Assembly (NCBI GenBank): GCA_019056785.1
Contig: DXJV01000079.1
Span: 1 to 33,809 of the forward strand
Direction: 5' to 3'
DNA from: Candidatus Heimdallarchaeota archaeon
GTDB taxonomy: Archaea > Asgardarchaeota > Heimdallarchaeia > JABLTI01
DNA length: 33,809 bases
The notes beneath the pieces were generated by a model. That model saw nothing but the letters and a program-made list of their open reading frames with translations. It was not told the DNA's origin and did no database searches. The position numbers and the translations under genes are program-made. Below, in pieces: positions 23,868 to 31,750 of the stretch; position 1 is the stretch's first letter, and each line of letters starts with the position of its first letter.

Positions 23868-24977
23868 TTATTGCGGATTAAAAAGCTTGGCAATTTTCTT
23901 TTTTAATGGTTGCCGTAAAATCCCTTTTGCTGTAATAATACCCGTAATGTTTTCTGCAGGAGTGACATCGAAAGCTGGATTTTTATTTGGCGAGTTGGGA
24001 TTATGTATGAGCCTGCGTTTTGGCTTCTGATCCTTGCTGCTCTCGACACATAAAACTGTCCGGACTTCTTCCTCGGAACGTTCTTCTATAATAATCTCTT
24101 CGCCCTTTTTCGTTTGTAAATCAAATGTGCTTAAAGGAGCAGCAACGAAAAAGGGCACATGATGTTCTTTACACAACACACTTATCGTATATGTTCCGAT
24201 TTTGTTCGCTACATCGCCATTAACAGTTATTCTATCAGCCCCAACAATGACGAGATCAATTACTCCTTTTTTCAAATAATGGCCAATAGCATTGTCTGTA
24301 ATTATCAGGTGGTCAATGCCTTCATTCGCAAGTTCCCAAGCAGTAAGTCGCCCTCCTTGAAGTCGGGGGCGGGTTTCAGGAACAAAAACAGTGAATCTCT
24401 TACCACGCTTATGAGCTTCTCGAATTGGAGCAAGAGCTGTTCCATAATCGACAGTCGCTAAGGCACCAGCATTGCAATAAGTTAAAACTGATTTTGTTTT
24501 CAGTGTAAAAAGTTCTGCACCTACCTCACCAATTTTTTTGCATTCACTCAAAGTTGCTTCCAATAGTTTTTTAGCTTGTAGTTTTAATTGTTGTATATTT
24601 TCCCTATTAGTCCGGTTAACATCTATCGTTTTCTGCATAATCTCTAAATTATTGAAGAGGTCGACTGCTGTTGGTCTCGTTTTTAAGAGGATGTTTTTAG
24701 CTTCTTTCAATTTCTTTACAAATACTTCCCTACTTGTATTAGCAGATTGTTGTGCAGCAAGTACCATCCCAAAAGCTGCTGTTATACCAATTAAGGGCGC
24801 CCCTCGCACAACCATTTCTTTTATTGCAAAGGCCACTTCGTTGAGTGTCCTCGCTTCAAAAATTTCGAACAGAAAAGGAAGCCTCCGTTGGTCAATTACT
24901 TTTATTATTTTCCTTTCTTCATCCCACCAAAGAGAGGGGTAATCACCTGCTTTTGTATTTTTCTGCTGTACTTTCAA
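23868..24977 (-). CDS. mtnA: S-methyl-5-thioribose-1-phosphate isomerase family (MtnA/eIF2B-alpha-like)
   Basis: MtnA isomerises methylthioribose-1-phosphate in methionine salvage; close archaeal relatives act on ribose-1,5-bisphosphate. At 369 residues the protein has the full set of signatures: VIDQRRLP, VVRGAPLIG, TYCNAGALAT with the catalytic Cys, ETRPRLQGGRLTAWEL, VGADRI...NGDVANKIGTY with the catalytic Asp, and FFVAAPLSTFD. The long N-terminal part (WWDEERK...) favours the methylthioribose type over the shorter ribose-bisphosphate type. A charged insertion near residues 310-330 precedes NPAFDVTP. It follows the gfcR gene by 33 bases and is probably co-transcribed with it. Confidence 0.9.
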   Translation of the reverse strand: MKVQQKNTKAGDYPSLWWDEERKIIKVIDQRRLPFLFEIFEARTLNEVAFAIKEMVVRGAPLIGITAAFGMVLAAQQSANTSREVFVKKLKEAKNILLKTRPTAVDLFNNLEIMQKTIDVNRTNRENIQQLKLQAKKLLEATLSECKKIGEVGAELFTLKTKSVLTYCNAGALATVDYGTALAPIREAHKRGKRFTVFVPETRPRLQGGRLTAWELANEGIDHLIITDNAIGHYLKKGVIDLVIVGADRITVNGDVANKIGTYTISVLCKEHHVPFFVAAPLSTFDLQTKKGEEIIIEERSEEEVRTVLCVESSKDQKPKRRLIHNPNSPNKNPAFDVTPAENITGIITAKGILRQPLKKKIAKLFNPQ

Positions 24978-25010
24978 CGTTACTAAAGCCTCAGGAAATG
25001 TTAATACTAC

Positions 25011-25754
25011 CTATTCATATTGGAGTGGAAGCTCGCAGAAAATATAGACATTTTTCTCGCCAAATTCGTCTTTAAATCGTTTTATTGTTGGCTTCCATTT
25101 ATTGCCCATTCCTGCAAGGACAAAGATACCGCCAATTTTTGCCATCGATTTTTGCACCAGTTCAACCATCATTTCGAGTGTCGTTCCAGTACGGCAACTA
25201 TCTTCAATAATTAATACACGATCATCTATTGTTAAGAGTCCTTTTGGCAGATTCAAAGACAGCAATTCACCGGTGGATTCTTGGGGAAAGTGCACTTTTA
25301 CAAACTCTCGAACCCCAAGGTCTCGAGTTCGTTTTGCAATGGCAATTTCAACTCCAAGTTCAGTTGCAAGATGAACTGCTATTGGCAATCCTTCAGGAGC
25401 AACTGCCCCAATTTTTGTTATGCGAGCATCTTTGAAATTGTCAGCGACATATTGCGCGACCAATTTGAGTAAAAATGTATTGCCAAGGAGCATTGTTGTA
25501 TCGAAATACCCTTTAAAAAAGACGAGTTGATCCTTTACTAACTGTTCTACCTCGAGATTTTCTTTTGCTTTTCGGATGATCTCATCTGCCCGATCGGATG
25601 CCGGTAAAACGTGTCCACGGATATAACGATTAAGCACTACTTTCGAGTATCCTAAAAGCTTGCTGAGTTCGTCATAAGAATGATATCTTTTTAGCATTCG
25701 TAATAATTCTATGGCTCGTATGCGTTTACGAACATCTTCTAAGTACGTTGTCAT
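25011..25754 (-). CDS. gfcR: GfcR-type HTH plus orotate phosphoribosyltransferase-like regulator
   Basis: An N-terminal helix-turn-helix (about 20-45, YHSYDELSKLLGYSKVVLNRYIRG) is joined to a phosphoribosyltransferase domain with LIIEDSCRTGTTLE, the PRPP-binding loop. This is the layout of GfcR/PyrE-like archaeal proteins; in haloarchaea GfcR controls sugar catabolism genes. The protein probably senses a phosphoribosyl or sugar metabolite and binds DNA. In orotate enzymes the loop reads 'VDDVITTG'; Cys and Arg here show a diverged pocket. The ATG at 25754 is chosen because GGAGGT (25762-25767) lies just before it. A GTG at 25769 would overlap that site. The next gene is mtnA. Confidence 0.85.
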   Translation of the reverse strand: MTTYLEDVRKRIRAIELLRMLKRYHSYDELSKLLGYSKVVLNRYIRGHVLPASDRADEIIRKAKENLEVEQLVKDQLVFFKGYFDTTMLLGNTFLLKLVAQYVADNFKDARITKIGAVAPEGLPIAVHLATELGVEIAIAKRTRDLGVREFVKVHFPQESTGELLSLNLPKGLLTIDDRVLIIEDSCRTGTTLEMMVELVQKSMAKIGGIFVLAGMGNKWKPTIKRFKDEFGEKNVYIFCELPLQYE

Positions 25755-26132
25755 CTTAGCTACCTCCACTCGAGTAAATAACTAGTTCATGTTAATTACT
25801 TTTTACAGTGTTTTTTTAAAGATATTAACTTAATTGTTGATTTTTAAGCTATAATTGTTTGCCTTTTTTTACTCCCAACTCAAACTTTTTCTGTATTACA
25901 CGCTTCTTGATGGAAGCAGTTAATTAATTTTATTGTAAGAAAAAGCTTACATGAAAGAACATTGCAAGAGTTTCACTAGTTAGCCAATTATGTATATACT
26001 TTCATACAATGAAATGTTTTTATGGGTGTTTTCTTCTCTCTTTTTCTTCTTTTTTAGTCTATTTAATCAGTTATAAAGCAATCTAATTACCTTTAAATAA
26101 AATCAAGTTCTAACAAAGATTGTGGGTTTCCA
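25755..26132. other. divergent promoter region of gfcR and the TPR gene
   Basis: These 378 AT-rich bases lie between two outward-facing genes and should carry both promoters. A TATA-like CTTTAAATA at 26091-26099 serves the rightward gene. An inverted repeat TGTAAG-AAAAAG-CTTACA at 25935-25952 has six-base arms and might be a regulator site. No coding frame or RNA gene was seen. Confidence 0.5.
26091..26099 (+). promoter_or_regulatory. TATA-like element of the first TPR gene
   Basis: CTTTAAATA sits about 35-42 bases before the ATG at 26133, which would give a leader of roughly ten bases. Confidence 0.45.
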
Positions 26133-27044
26133 ATGAAAAAGAAAATTGAAATCAATACTATGATGGCTCGCAATGTTTATTTCACAGAGTCCTTTGAATT
26201 TATTAAAAAACTCTTGGGGCAATTTTTTGACTTTCAAGTTCCCGAGAAGGCAAAGGAAATTCACAAACAGAATAAACCTTTCGATTATACAGATGAATTC
26301 CGTGTCTATGGCACAGCAGAACGTGGCATCAACTATCATTCATATTATAAAGCTTCTGAAAAAGAAATGCGCAAACCACTGTTATATACCGTTTCTTGCG
26401 AAACTTTTGGTTTTCCGGATGTGTGGTTAAAATTCACGATCAGTTCTCAAGATGGATTAATCTTTGAATTCGATATTACGGATGAGACCATCGCCAAGAA
26501 AGTTGTAGACCTGTTCGAGAGTGAATATGGTTATTGCCGTAAGCAGTCAAAGGATGAGATATTCGATGAAATCCTTCAGGAACTGCGCACTCGAGGTTCA
26601 GAAGACAATGGGCAATACGGTATCAAGATGGGTTTAAAAGCTATCAAGCTCTATCCAGACGACTTTTGGGCGCGTTTCTATCTTGGGTGTGCCTATGCAC
26701 TTAATAATCAACATAAAAAAGCAATTGAACATCTAAGATACGCAATAAAATGCGACCCCAAAAGCTATGACGCCTACTATAACCTCGGGAAAAGTTACCT
26801 GCAATTAGAAGAACTCGAACAAGCAAAAGAGGCTCTGTCAAAGGCTTTATCTCTCGCAAAAGAAAGCCATGCAATCAATTATTATCTGGCTGTCGTTCTG
26901 GAAAAACTCGGCGAAAAAGATGAAGCTGTAAAATATTACCAACGGGCAATAGAGCTTGCACCAGAAAGTCTCCCGGAGACAAAACGGGTGATAAAAAGTT
27001 TTTATGAGGATGCAAAGAAACGCTTGAAAGAACTTAAGCAGTAA
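26133..27044 (+). CDS. TPR-repeat protein with unrecognised N-terminal domain
   Basis: This 303-residue cytoplasmic protein has an N-terminal domain (about 1-145) with strands such as KPLLYTVSCETFGFPDVWLKFTIS that I cannot name. About three to four tetratricopeptide repeats follow (residues about 165-290), with clear repeat signatures: WARFYLGCAYALNNQHKKAIEHL, YDAYYNLGKSYLQLEELEQA and HAINYYLAVVLEKLGEKDEA. TPRs bind partner proteins, so it is probably a scaffold or co-chaperone. It has its own TATA-like element (26091-26099). It converges with the following gene, leaving 44 bases between stops. Confidence 0.82.
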   Translation: MKKKIEINTMMARNVYFTESFEFIKKLLGQFFDFQVPEKAKEIHKQNKPFDYTDEFRVYGTAERGINYHSYYKASEKEMRKPLLYTVSCETFGFPDVWLKFTISSQDGLIFEFDITDETIAKKVVDLFESEYGYCRKQSKDEIFDEILQELRTRGSEDNGQYGIKMGLKAIKLYPDDFWARFYLGCAYALNNQHKKAIEHLRYAIKCDPKSYDAYYNLGKSYLQLEELEQAKEALSKALSLAKESHAINYYLAVVLEKLGEKDEAVKYYQRAIELAPESLPETKRVIKSFYEDAKKRLKELKQ

Positions 27045-27088
27045 GTAATTCCATTACCAAAGAAAAATGAATGAGGGGGTTATAGTTC

Positions 27089-27499
27089 TTAATCTACCCC
27101 TCGTAAATCTGTGTGTGGTAAATATTTCGATTGAACGCTTTTACTCAAATCGCCAATGTTTGCATTCGAAAGGACAACAAGGGGAGCGTTTATCCCTACC
27201 CGTTCACCTGTGGATACAAGAATCCCTATTCTGCGTGCAGAATCAGCTCGACGTCTTGCTGTTCGTTGTGTTACTATGCCAGAACCTTGAGCATAAACTA
27301 ATGTCCATTTGTTTTCCTCCCCATTGTATAGGAGGATAGCATCAGAGCCATTCTGACTTGCATAGCTTTCTAATTTCGCAGGTTCTTCAGCTAAGTATGA
27401 GAAATACTGTTCAACAAGGTCCGTTTTGTTAATCTCCTGAAATTCATCTTTATCTCTTAGGTATACAAAACAATGCTTTTTTGCCAAGATGGTTTTCAC
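27089..27499 (-). CDS. hypothetical protein with conserved-looking basic segment
   Basis: I do not recognise this 136-residue protein. It has no membrane segment or signal peptide. The middle (ILLYNGEENKWTLVYAQG) looks like beta strands, and the next part (TQRTARRRADSARRIG, about residues 78-93) is strongly basic and helical, which could bind nucleic acid or phosphates. The end, GERVGINAPLVVLSN, returns to strand. Start is a GTG at 27499 with GGA close before it; the true start is therefore uncertain. It precedes the LIM-like zinc protein in the same direction only loosely (134 bases). Confidence 0.6.
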   Translation of the reverse strand: MKTILAKKHCFVYLRDKDEFQEINKTDLVEQYFSYLAEEPAKLESYASQNGSDAILLYNGEENKWTLVYAQGSGIVTQRTARRRADSARRIGILVSTGERVGINAPLVVLSNANIGDLSKSVQSKYLPHTDLRGVD

Positions 27500-27633
27500 T
27501 CCATAGCATTTTATAATTTGTTTTAATTTTGTAGGATGTTTCCATCAGTTTTATATCAAAAAGTATATCATTATTTGCCTTTATAAAATAACTATTAAGG
27601 CAAACAACAAAAGAATTCATGTTTGGTATGGTT

Positions 27634-27993
27634 TTAGTAGGGCTGAGAATGCTCCTCTAAAATGACGCGGTTTTGCGACTGGTCGTAAATCCCCCGGAGA
27701 AAATGCATGTGTTTTTTCAAGTGTATGTCGAGGCAATTCTTCGTCGCATGAAAATACTGATGGTGTTCTTCACAGTAAAACACCTCTTCTTTATCAGCAA
27801 AAGGCAATCCACATTCTGCACATATTTTGTCTTGTATTTCCACATAGCATTTCAAATGCACCGCTAATTTCTTGGTCTTCTTGTCTTGGATGAATATGAG
27901 ATCATCCTTGGCGATTATTTTGTGACAAATGATACAACGTTGAAGCGGCTCAATTTTCGCCTGTAATTTTGATGGGATGTGTTTTTTTACCAT
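27634..27993 (-). CDS. LIM-like double zinc-binding protein
   Basis: This 119-residue protein has evenly spaced metal ligands: C-x2-C (CIICH), then H-x2-C (HLKC), then C-x2-C (CAECG), then C-x2-H and further His/Cys (CEEHHQYFH, NCLDIHLKKH). The order resembles two treble-clef or LIM-type zinc fingers, though the link between the fingers is longer than the two residues of classic LIM domains. Such domains mostly bind proteins. The ATG has a good GGTGA site (28002-28006). It is divergent from the S12-S7 genes with a 219-base gap. The partner is unknown. Confidence 0.75.
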   Translation of the reverse strand: MVKKHIPSKLQAKIEPLQRCIICHKIIAKDDLIFIQDKKTKKLAVHLKCYVEIQDKICAECGLPFADKEEVFYCEEHHQYFHATKNCLDIHLKKHMHFLRGIYDQSQNRVILEEHSQPY

Positions 27994-28212
27994 TTGCTTT
28001 CACCAATTAGATATTCTTTCTTCTAGAATTAAAAGAAAGAACAAAAGGGAGAGAACCGAAGATATTTTGATTGGTTCCAAATCGTCCTTTGAACTGAAAA
28101 GAGCTCTTTCTGTGTCCTTATCAGTAATTCATAGTTTTCGCAAAGATTTTTAAAGGAACTAACAACGCACAAATACTAGAAATATACTAACTATTAATTG
28201 GTGAAATAATTC

Positions 28213-28656
28213 ATGCCTGGAAGTAAAAGCCCTAAAGGAGAATATGCGGGACGGCAATTAAAGAACAAACGGAAGAAGTTCCGCTGGAAAGATATTTACT
28301 ATAAACGGAAGATGTTAGGGTTAGATAAAAAAGTAGATCCATTACAAGCAGCTCCCCAAGCTTCTGGTATTGTGGTGGAGAAATATGGTGTCGAGTCCAA
28401 ACAACCAAATTCCGCTCTCCGAAAATGTGTGCGAGTGCAATTGATTAAAAACGGAAAGCAAATCGGGGCATTTGTCCCTCTTGATGGTGGGCTCAATCAC
28501 ATTGCTGAACACGATCGAGTTATTGTTGAAGGGATTGGCGGAGCAAAAGGCGGAGCTAAAGGCGATCTTCCGGGAATAAAATGGCGCGTCTCGAAAGTGA
28601 ATGGTGTCTCTCTTGCCAGTTTAGTTTATGGTAAGAAAGAAAAGCCTGTTAGGTAA
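28213..28656 (+). CDS. rpsL: 30S ribosomal protein uS12
   Basis: S12 sits at the decoding centre of the small subunit. The 147-residue product has the archaeal/eukaryotic S23-type form, with [12 protein letters not shown] near the N-terminus and the universally conserved [15 protein letters not shown] loop followed by [18 protein letters not shown] site at 28200-28204 precedes the ATG. Only 21 bases separate it from S7, as in the archaeal str operon, but the usual upstream genes (RNA polymerase subunits, L30e, NusA) are missing here, so the pair seems to have its own promoter in the 219-base gap. Confidence 0.97.
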   Translation: MPGSKSPKGEYAGRQLKNKRKKFRWKDIYYKRKMLGLDKKVDPLQAAPQASGIVVEKYGVESKQPNSALRKCVRVQLIKNGKQIGAFVPLDGGLNHIAEHDRVIVEGIGGAKGGAKGDLPGIKWRVSKVNGVSLASLVYGKKEKPVR

Positions 28657-28677
28657 ATAAAAAGTGAGTGATTATCG

Positions 28678-29643
28678 ATGCCCAAATCTAAAGCAGAAAA
28701 AGAAGCCAAAGATAAAAGCAAAAAAGCCGACACTAAGAAGGCTGATGCCAAGAAAGCTGAAACTAAAAAAGCTGAAACTAAAAAAGCTGAAACTAAAAAA
28801 GCTGAAACTAAAAAAGAAGAGCCTAAAGAAGAAAAAGTTAAGAAAGAATCAAAGGCTGCAAAGGCAAAAACTACTGATAAAAAAGAGAAGAAGGATGAAA
28901 AAGCTGTTGCTCCTGCCAAAACTGAAAAGAAACCCGCAGAAGTAAAAGCCGCACCAGAAAAACCCAGCAAGGCAATAGAGGAAGCCCCGACAAAAAAACC
29001 GGTTAGTGCGCCAAAAAAGAAAGCAGAGGTTAAAAAAGAAGAGGAGCAAGAGGTAGAAGAAGATACCAGTGCCTTATTCGAGGGAATTAAGCTCTTCAAT
29101 AAATGGGATTATAAAGATCTTGTTGTTACAGACCCTGGTTTGAAAGCTTATATTTGCCTTCGTCCTGTAATTACTCCTCATACCGGTGGTCGTTATGAGC
29201 ACAAGCGATTCAAGAAAGCCGAAATGCCCATTGTTGAGCGTTTGGTCAACAAATTGATGCGGAGACGGAAAGGCACCGGCAAGAAAGAACGAATGATCAA
29301 GGCTGTGAAAATTGCTTTTGAAATCATCCATCTCAAAACTGGGAAAAACCCCATTCAAGTCTTAATTGATGCGATTCAAAATGCTGCCCCTCGAGAGGAA
29401 GTGACTCGTATTACTTATGGGGGTATGGCCCAACTACAATCTGTTGATGTAGCACCGATGCGTCGTGTTGACATTGCATTGACAAACATTGTAGAAGGCA
29501 CCTATAAGAAAGCTTTCAATAACATTCTTACAGCAGAAGAGATCCTCGCTCAAGAACTCATTGATGCTGCAGACAATAAAACAAGCAGTTATGCAGTTAG
29601 TAAAATGCTTGAAATTGAGCGTGTTGCTTTAAGTGCGAGATAA
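28678..29643 (+). CDS. rpsG: 30S ribosomal protein uS7 with long Lys/Ala/Glu-rich N-terminal extension
   Basis: The last 190 residues or so (from about 134, KLFNKWDYKDLVV) are a normal archaeal S7, which binds the 3' domain of 16S rRNA; GGRYEHKRFKKAEMPIVERL and MRRRKGTGKKERM are conserved stretches. In front lies an extension of about 130 residues made of Lys, Ala, Glu and Thr, looking like a histone H1 tail and likely disordered or loosely helical. Four perfect 15-base repeats encode AETKK-type units within it. Archaeal S7 is normally near 200 residues, so this 321-residue form is unusual. The frame is open throughout, and no internal start with a ribosome binding site is obvious at the core. 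Confidence 0.95.
   Translation: MPKSKAEKEAKDKSKKADTKKADAKKAETKKAETKKAETKKAETKKEEPKEEKVKKESKAAKAKTTDKKEKKDEKAVAPAKTEKKPAEVKAAPEKPSKAIEEAPTKKPVSAPKKKAEVKKEEEQEVEEDTSALFEGIKLFNKWDYKDLVVTDPGLKAYICLRPVITPHTGGRYEHKRFKKAEMPIVERLVNKLMRRRKGTGKKERMIKAVKIAFEIIHLKTGKNPIQVLIDAIQNAAPREEVTRITYGGMAQLQSVDVAPMRRVDIALTNIVEGTYKKAFNNILTAEEILAQELIDAADNKTSSYAVSKMLEIERVALSAR
28756..28815 (+). repeat. four perfect 15-base tandem repeats inside rpsG
   Basis: The unit GCTGAAACTAAAAAA (Ala-Glu-Thr-Lys-Lys) occurs four times without change at 28756, 28771, 28786 and 28801, with a diverged copy just before. Identity at third codon positions shows recent expansion by slippage or unequal exchange. Confidence 0.95.
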
Positions 29644-29680
29644 ATTCTCGCCATTTTTATTCCCTCTTTTCAGGGGGTTC

Positions 29681-29699
29681 TCTTTTTTTTGTTTTTTTA
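29681..29699 (+). terminator. T-rich terminator after S7
   Basis: CTCTTTTTTTTGTTTTTTT follows the S7 stop by about 40 bases and is a good stem-free archaeal terminator. Confidence 0.45.
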
Positions 29700-29790
29700 G
29701 CAATTCTTATACTTTAATCTTTTTTGCACTTTACTTAAATAATGCTTTACTAATTATGTTATTGGTTGAAGGATAATTGCTGGTGATTAA

Positions 29791-30087
29791 ATGACTTACC
29801 AAGTTTTAGCATCGATATTTGGAAACTCCGTTCAAGTAAAGTTAATTGAATTTTTCTTAGTTAATAATGAAGGGCTCTTTCAACTTACTGATATTGCAAA
29901 ACATTTACAAATCTCACATTCGCGGGTACACGATTTAATTGACCAGCTGGTGCAAAAACGGCTTGTTTTTGAAACGCGCTCACAAAGGAACCGGCTATTC
30001 GAATTAAATAATAATCATCCTATAACTAAACAGCTGAAAGAACTGTTTAAGGTGGTCAGGGCATACAATTTAGCAAGTGAGTCTTAG
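29791..30087 (+). CDS. winged-helix DNA-binding protein
   Basis: This 98-residue protein reads as a single winged helix. After an N-terminal helix (VQVKLIEFFLVNNEG) come the helix-turn-helix LTDIAKHLQISHSRVHDLIDQLVQKRLV and a wing ETRSQRNRLFEL, the MarR/ArsR-like layout common in archaeal regulators. It would bind DNA as a dimer; no effector domain or metal-binding cysteines are visible. The ATG has a GGTGA site at 29782-29786. The gene follows S7 after a terminator and precedes the second TPR gene by 61 bases, so those two may share a transcript. Confidence 0.85.
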   Translation: MTYQVLASIFGNSVQVKLIEFFLVNNEGLFQLTDIAKHLQISHSRVHDLIDQLVQKRLVFETRSQRNRLFELNNNHPITKQLKELFKVVRAYNLASES

Positions 30088-30148
30088 AAACGAACGAAAG
30101 CATAATATTCCGAGAAAACAATAACTTATCATAATAGGGGTTAAAAAA

Positions 30149-30892
30149 TTGAACCGAAAAACAAATGAAAAACAACTTTCTTTTTTACGGCTTTCCTCTG
30201 AAGCACAATCACATCTCCATCATGGTAAAAAAACAGAAGCTTTGAAATGCTATGATGACTTTCTTGCTCAGTACCCGGATGATATAAAAGCATTTTATGG
30301 TAAAGGAATGATTTATTACGAGTTTAATGAATTTGAAAAAGCAATCGAGAATTTTGACTTGGCATTAAAAGTCGATGAGACACATGTGGATTCGTTGTAT
30401 GCCAAAGGTGTTGTGTTAAATGCTCAGGGATTTCATGAAGACGCTATTGCCCTTTTTAACAAAATAATTCAGCTTGAAGAAAACTTCGCTCTGGCGTGGT
30501 TAGCAAAGGGTTACGCATTATTAGAAGTTAATAAAGCAGAAGAAGCGCTGGAATGCTTTTTACAGGTAGAACAGCTAAATAACCGTCTTGATGTATCAAC
30601 TGGAAAAGGGCATGCTTATCGATTACTCCAACAGTTGAAGAAGGCAAAAAAGAGTTACTTGCAAGCTCTTGCAACTGATCCTTATGACGCAGATGCTCTC
30701 TATGGCCTAGGTGCAATTGCTTTTTCCACTAACAAGCTGAAAGAAGCGACAGATTTACTCTACAAATGTGTTGCACAAGATGATGGCCATCTATCAGCGT
30801 GGGAAATTTTAGCAAAGATTTATCAAAAAACAAATCAACAAGATAAAGAGCAAGTTGCACGTAAACGCATTGCTCAATTAAAGGAAAAATAG
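30149..30892 (+). CDS. TPR-repeat protein
   Basis: The 247-residue protein is made almost wholly of tetratricopeptide repeats, about six in a row. Clear units include AFYGKGMIYYEFNEFEKAIENF, SLYAKGVVLNAQGFHEDAIALF, AWLAKGYALLEVNKAEEALECF and ALYGLGAIAFSTNKLKEATDLL. It should form a superhelix that binds other proteins; its partner is unknown. Start is TTG at 30149, with GGGG about nine bases before it; no ATG lies near. The last helix is Lys-rich. It belongs to no family with a set task that I can name. Confidence 0.85.
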   Translation: MNRKTNEKQLSFLRLSSEAQSHLHHGKKTEALKCYDDFLAQYPDDIKAFYGKGMIYYEFNEFEKAIENFDLALKVDETHVDSLYAKGVVLNAQGFHEDAIALFNKIIQLEENFALAWLAKGYALLEVNKAEEALECFLQVEQLNNRLDVSTGKGHAYRLLQQLKKAKKSYLQALATDPYDADALYGLGAIAFSTNKLKEATDLLYKCVAQDDGHLSAWEILAKIYQKTNQQDKEQVARKRIAQLKEK

Positions 30893-30999
30893 TCTTATGA
30901 CACTCCTTTAATTCCTTTTTTCATTTTGTTCATAAAACTTATTTTCATTCAAAACTATTAGCAAGTTGGAATTAAACTTTCCAAGGAAAATAGACTAAA

Positions 31000-31689
31000 A
31001 TGTTTGTTGTGAAAATTGGCGGATCACTATTGTTCAACGAAGATGAACAAATAAATGCTAAACTAATCTCAGAATATGCAAGAACAATTAGAACTGTCTT
31101 TACAAAACAAAAAGAGAAATTTGTGATTATTATTGGAGGAGGAAAAGTTGCAAGACGGTATATAACTGCCAGTCGAGCTTTGGGCGGAACAGAAACACAG
31201 AATGATATACTTGGTATAGAAATTGCAAAGCTGAATGCGCGCTTATTAGTTGCAGCATTAGGAAACATTGCCTATCCAACCATTCCTAATAGCTTTCAGG
31301 AATTTCAGGCAATTTATGCTTTAACAGATAAAGTCATTGTTTGCGGTGGCTTCACCCCGGGTCAGTCAACAAATGCTGTTGCTGCGGCGATAGCTGAAGA
31401 AACAAACGCGACAAAATTGATCAACCTTACCAATGTTGATGGTGTATTCACAGACGACCCGCAAAAAAATTCTCAGGCAAAGCTACAGCAATCAATTGCC
31501 ATTTCTGCCTTTAAAGCACTCCTCCAAAATCAAAAGACGAGCGCCGGCAATTATCCTCTCTTCGATTTAACAGCGCTTCAAATTGTTCTTCGCTCAAAAA
31601 TCCCCCTCGTTTTTGCTAATGGGAACAATCCGGAAAATTTACTAAAGGCTATCAAAGGCGAAAACATAGGTACAGAAATCAAGTATTAG
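31000..31689 (+). CDS. pyrH: archaeal-type UMP kinase
   Basis: UMP kinase makes UDP from UMP with ATP in pyrimidine synthesis. The 229 residues fit the amino-acid-kinase fold of the archaeal PyrH type: FVVKIGGSLLF at the start, VIIIGGGKVARRYI, DILGIEIAKLNARLL, GGFTPGQSTNAVAA, LTNVDGVFTDDP, and the end PLVFANGNNPENLLKAIKGENIGTEI. This pattern also separates it from isopentenyl phosphate kinase, which has the same fold but a His near the substrate. The ATG follows an AAGGA site. The next gene is unrelated in sequence. Confidence 0.92.
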   Translation: MFVVKIGGSLLFNEDEQINAKLISEYARTIRTVFTKQKEKFVIIIGGGKVARRYITASRALGGTETQNDILGIEIAKLNARLLVAALGNIAYPTIPNSFQEFQAIYALTDKVIVCGGFTPGQSTNAVAAAIAEETNATKLINLTNVDGVFTDDPQKNSQAKLQQSIAISAFKALLQNQKTSAGNYPLFDLTALQIVLRSKIPLVFANGNNPENLLKAIKGENIGTEIKY

Positions 31690-31750
31690 AATGGTTCTAT
31701 CACCTTCAATCGTTTAGTCTTTTTTCCTTGGGATTGGAAGGATGATAACC

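Noticed and set aside
28756..28815. Regular short repeats that might suggest a CRISPR array
   Set aside because: The 15-base units are directly adjacent without spacers and are in frame within the S7 gene, so they are a coding tandem repeat.
28626..29099. A 157-residue minus-strand frame opposite the S7 extension
   Set aside because: Its Ser/Phe/Ala repeats are the antisense reading of the Lys/Ala/Glu repeat codons and it has no independent support.
31000..31689. Isopentenyl phosphate kinase
   Set aside because: The motifs GGFTPGQSTNAVAA, LTNVDGVFTDDP and the NGNNPENL ending fit archaeal UMP kinase better.
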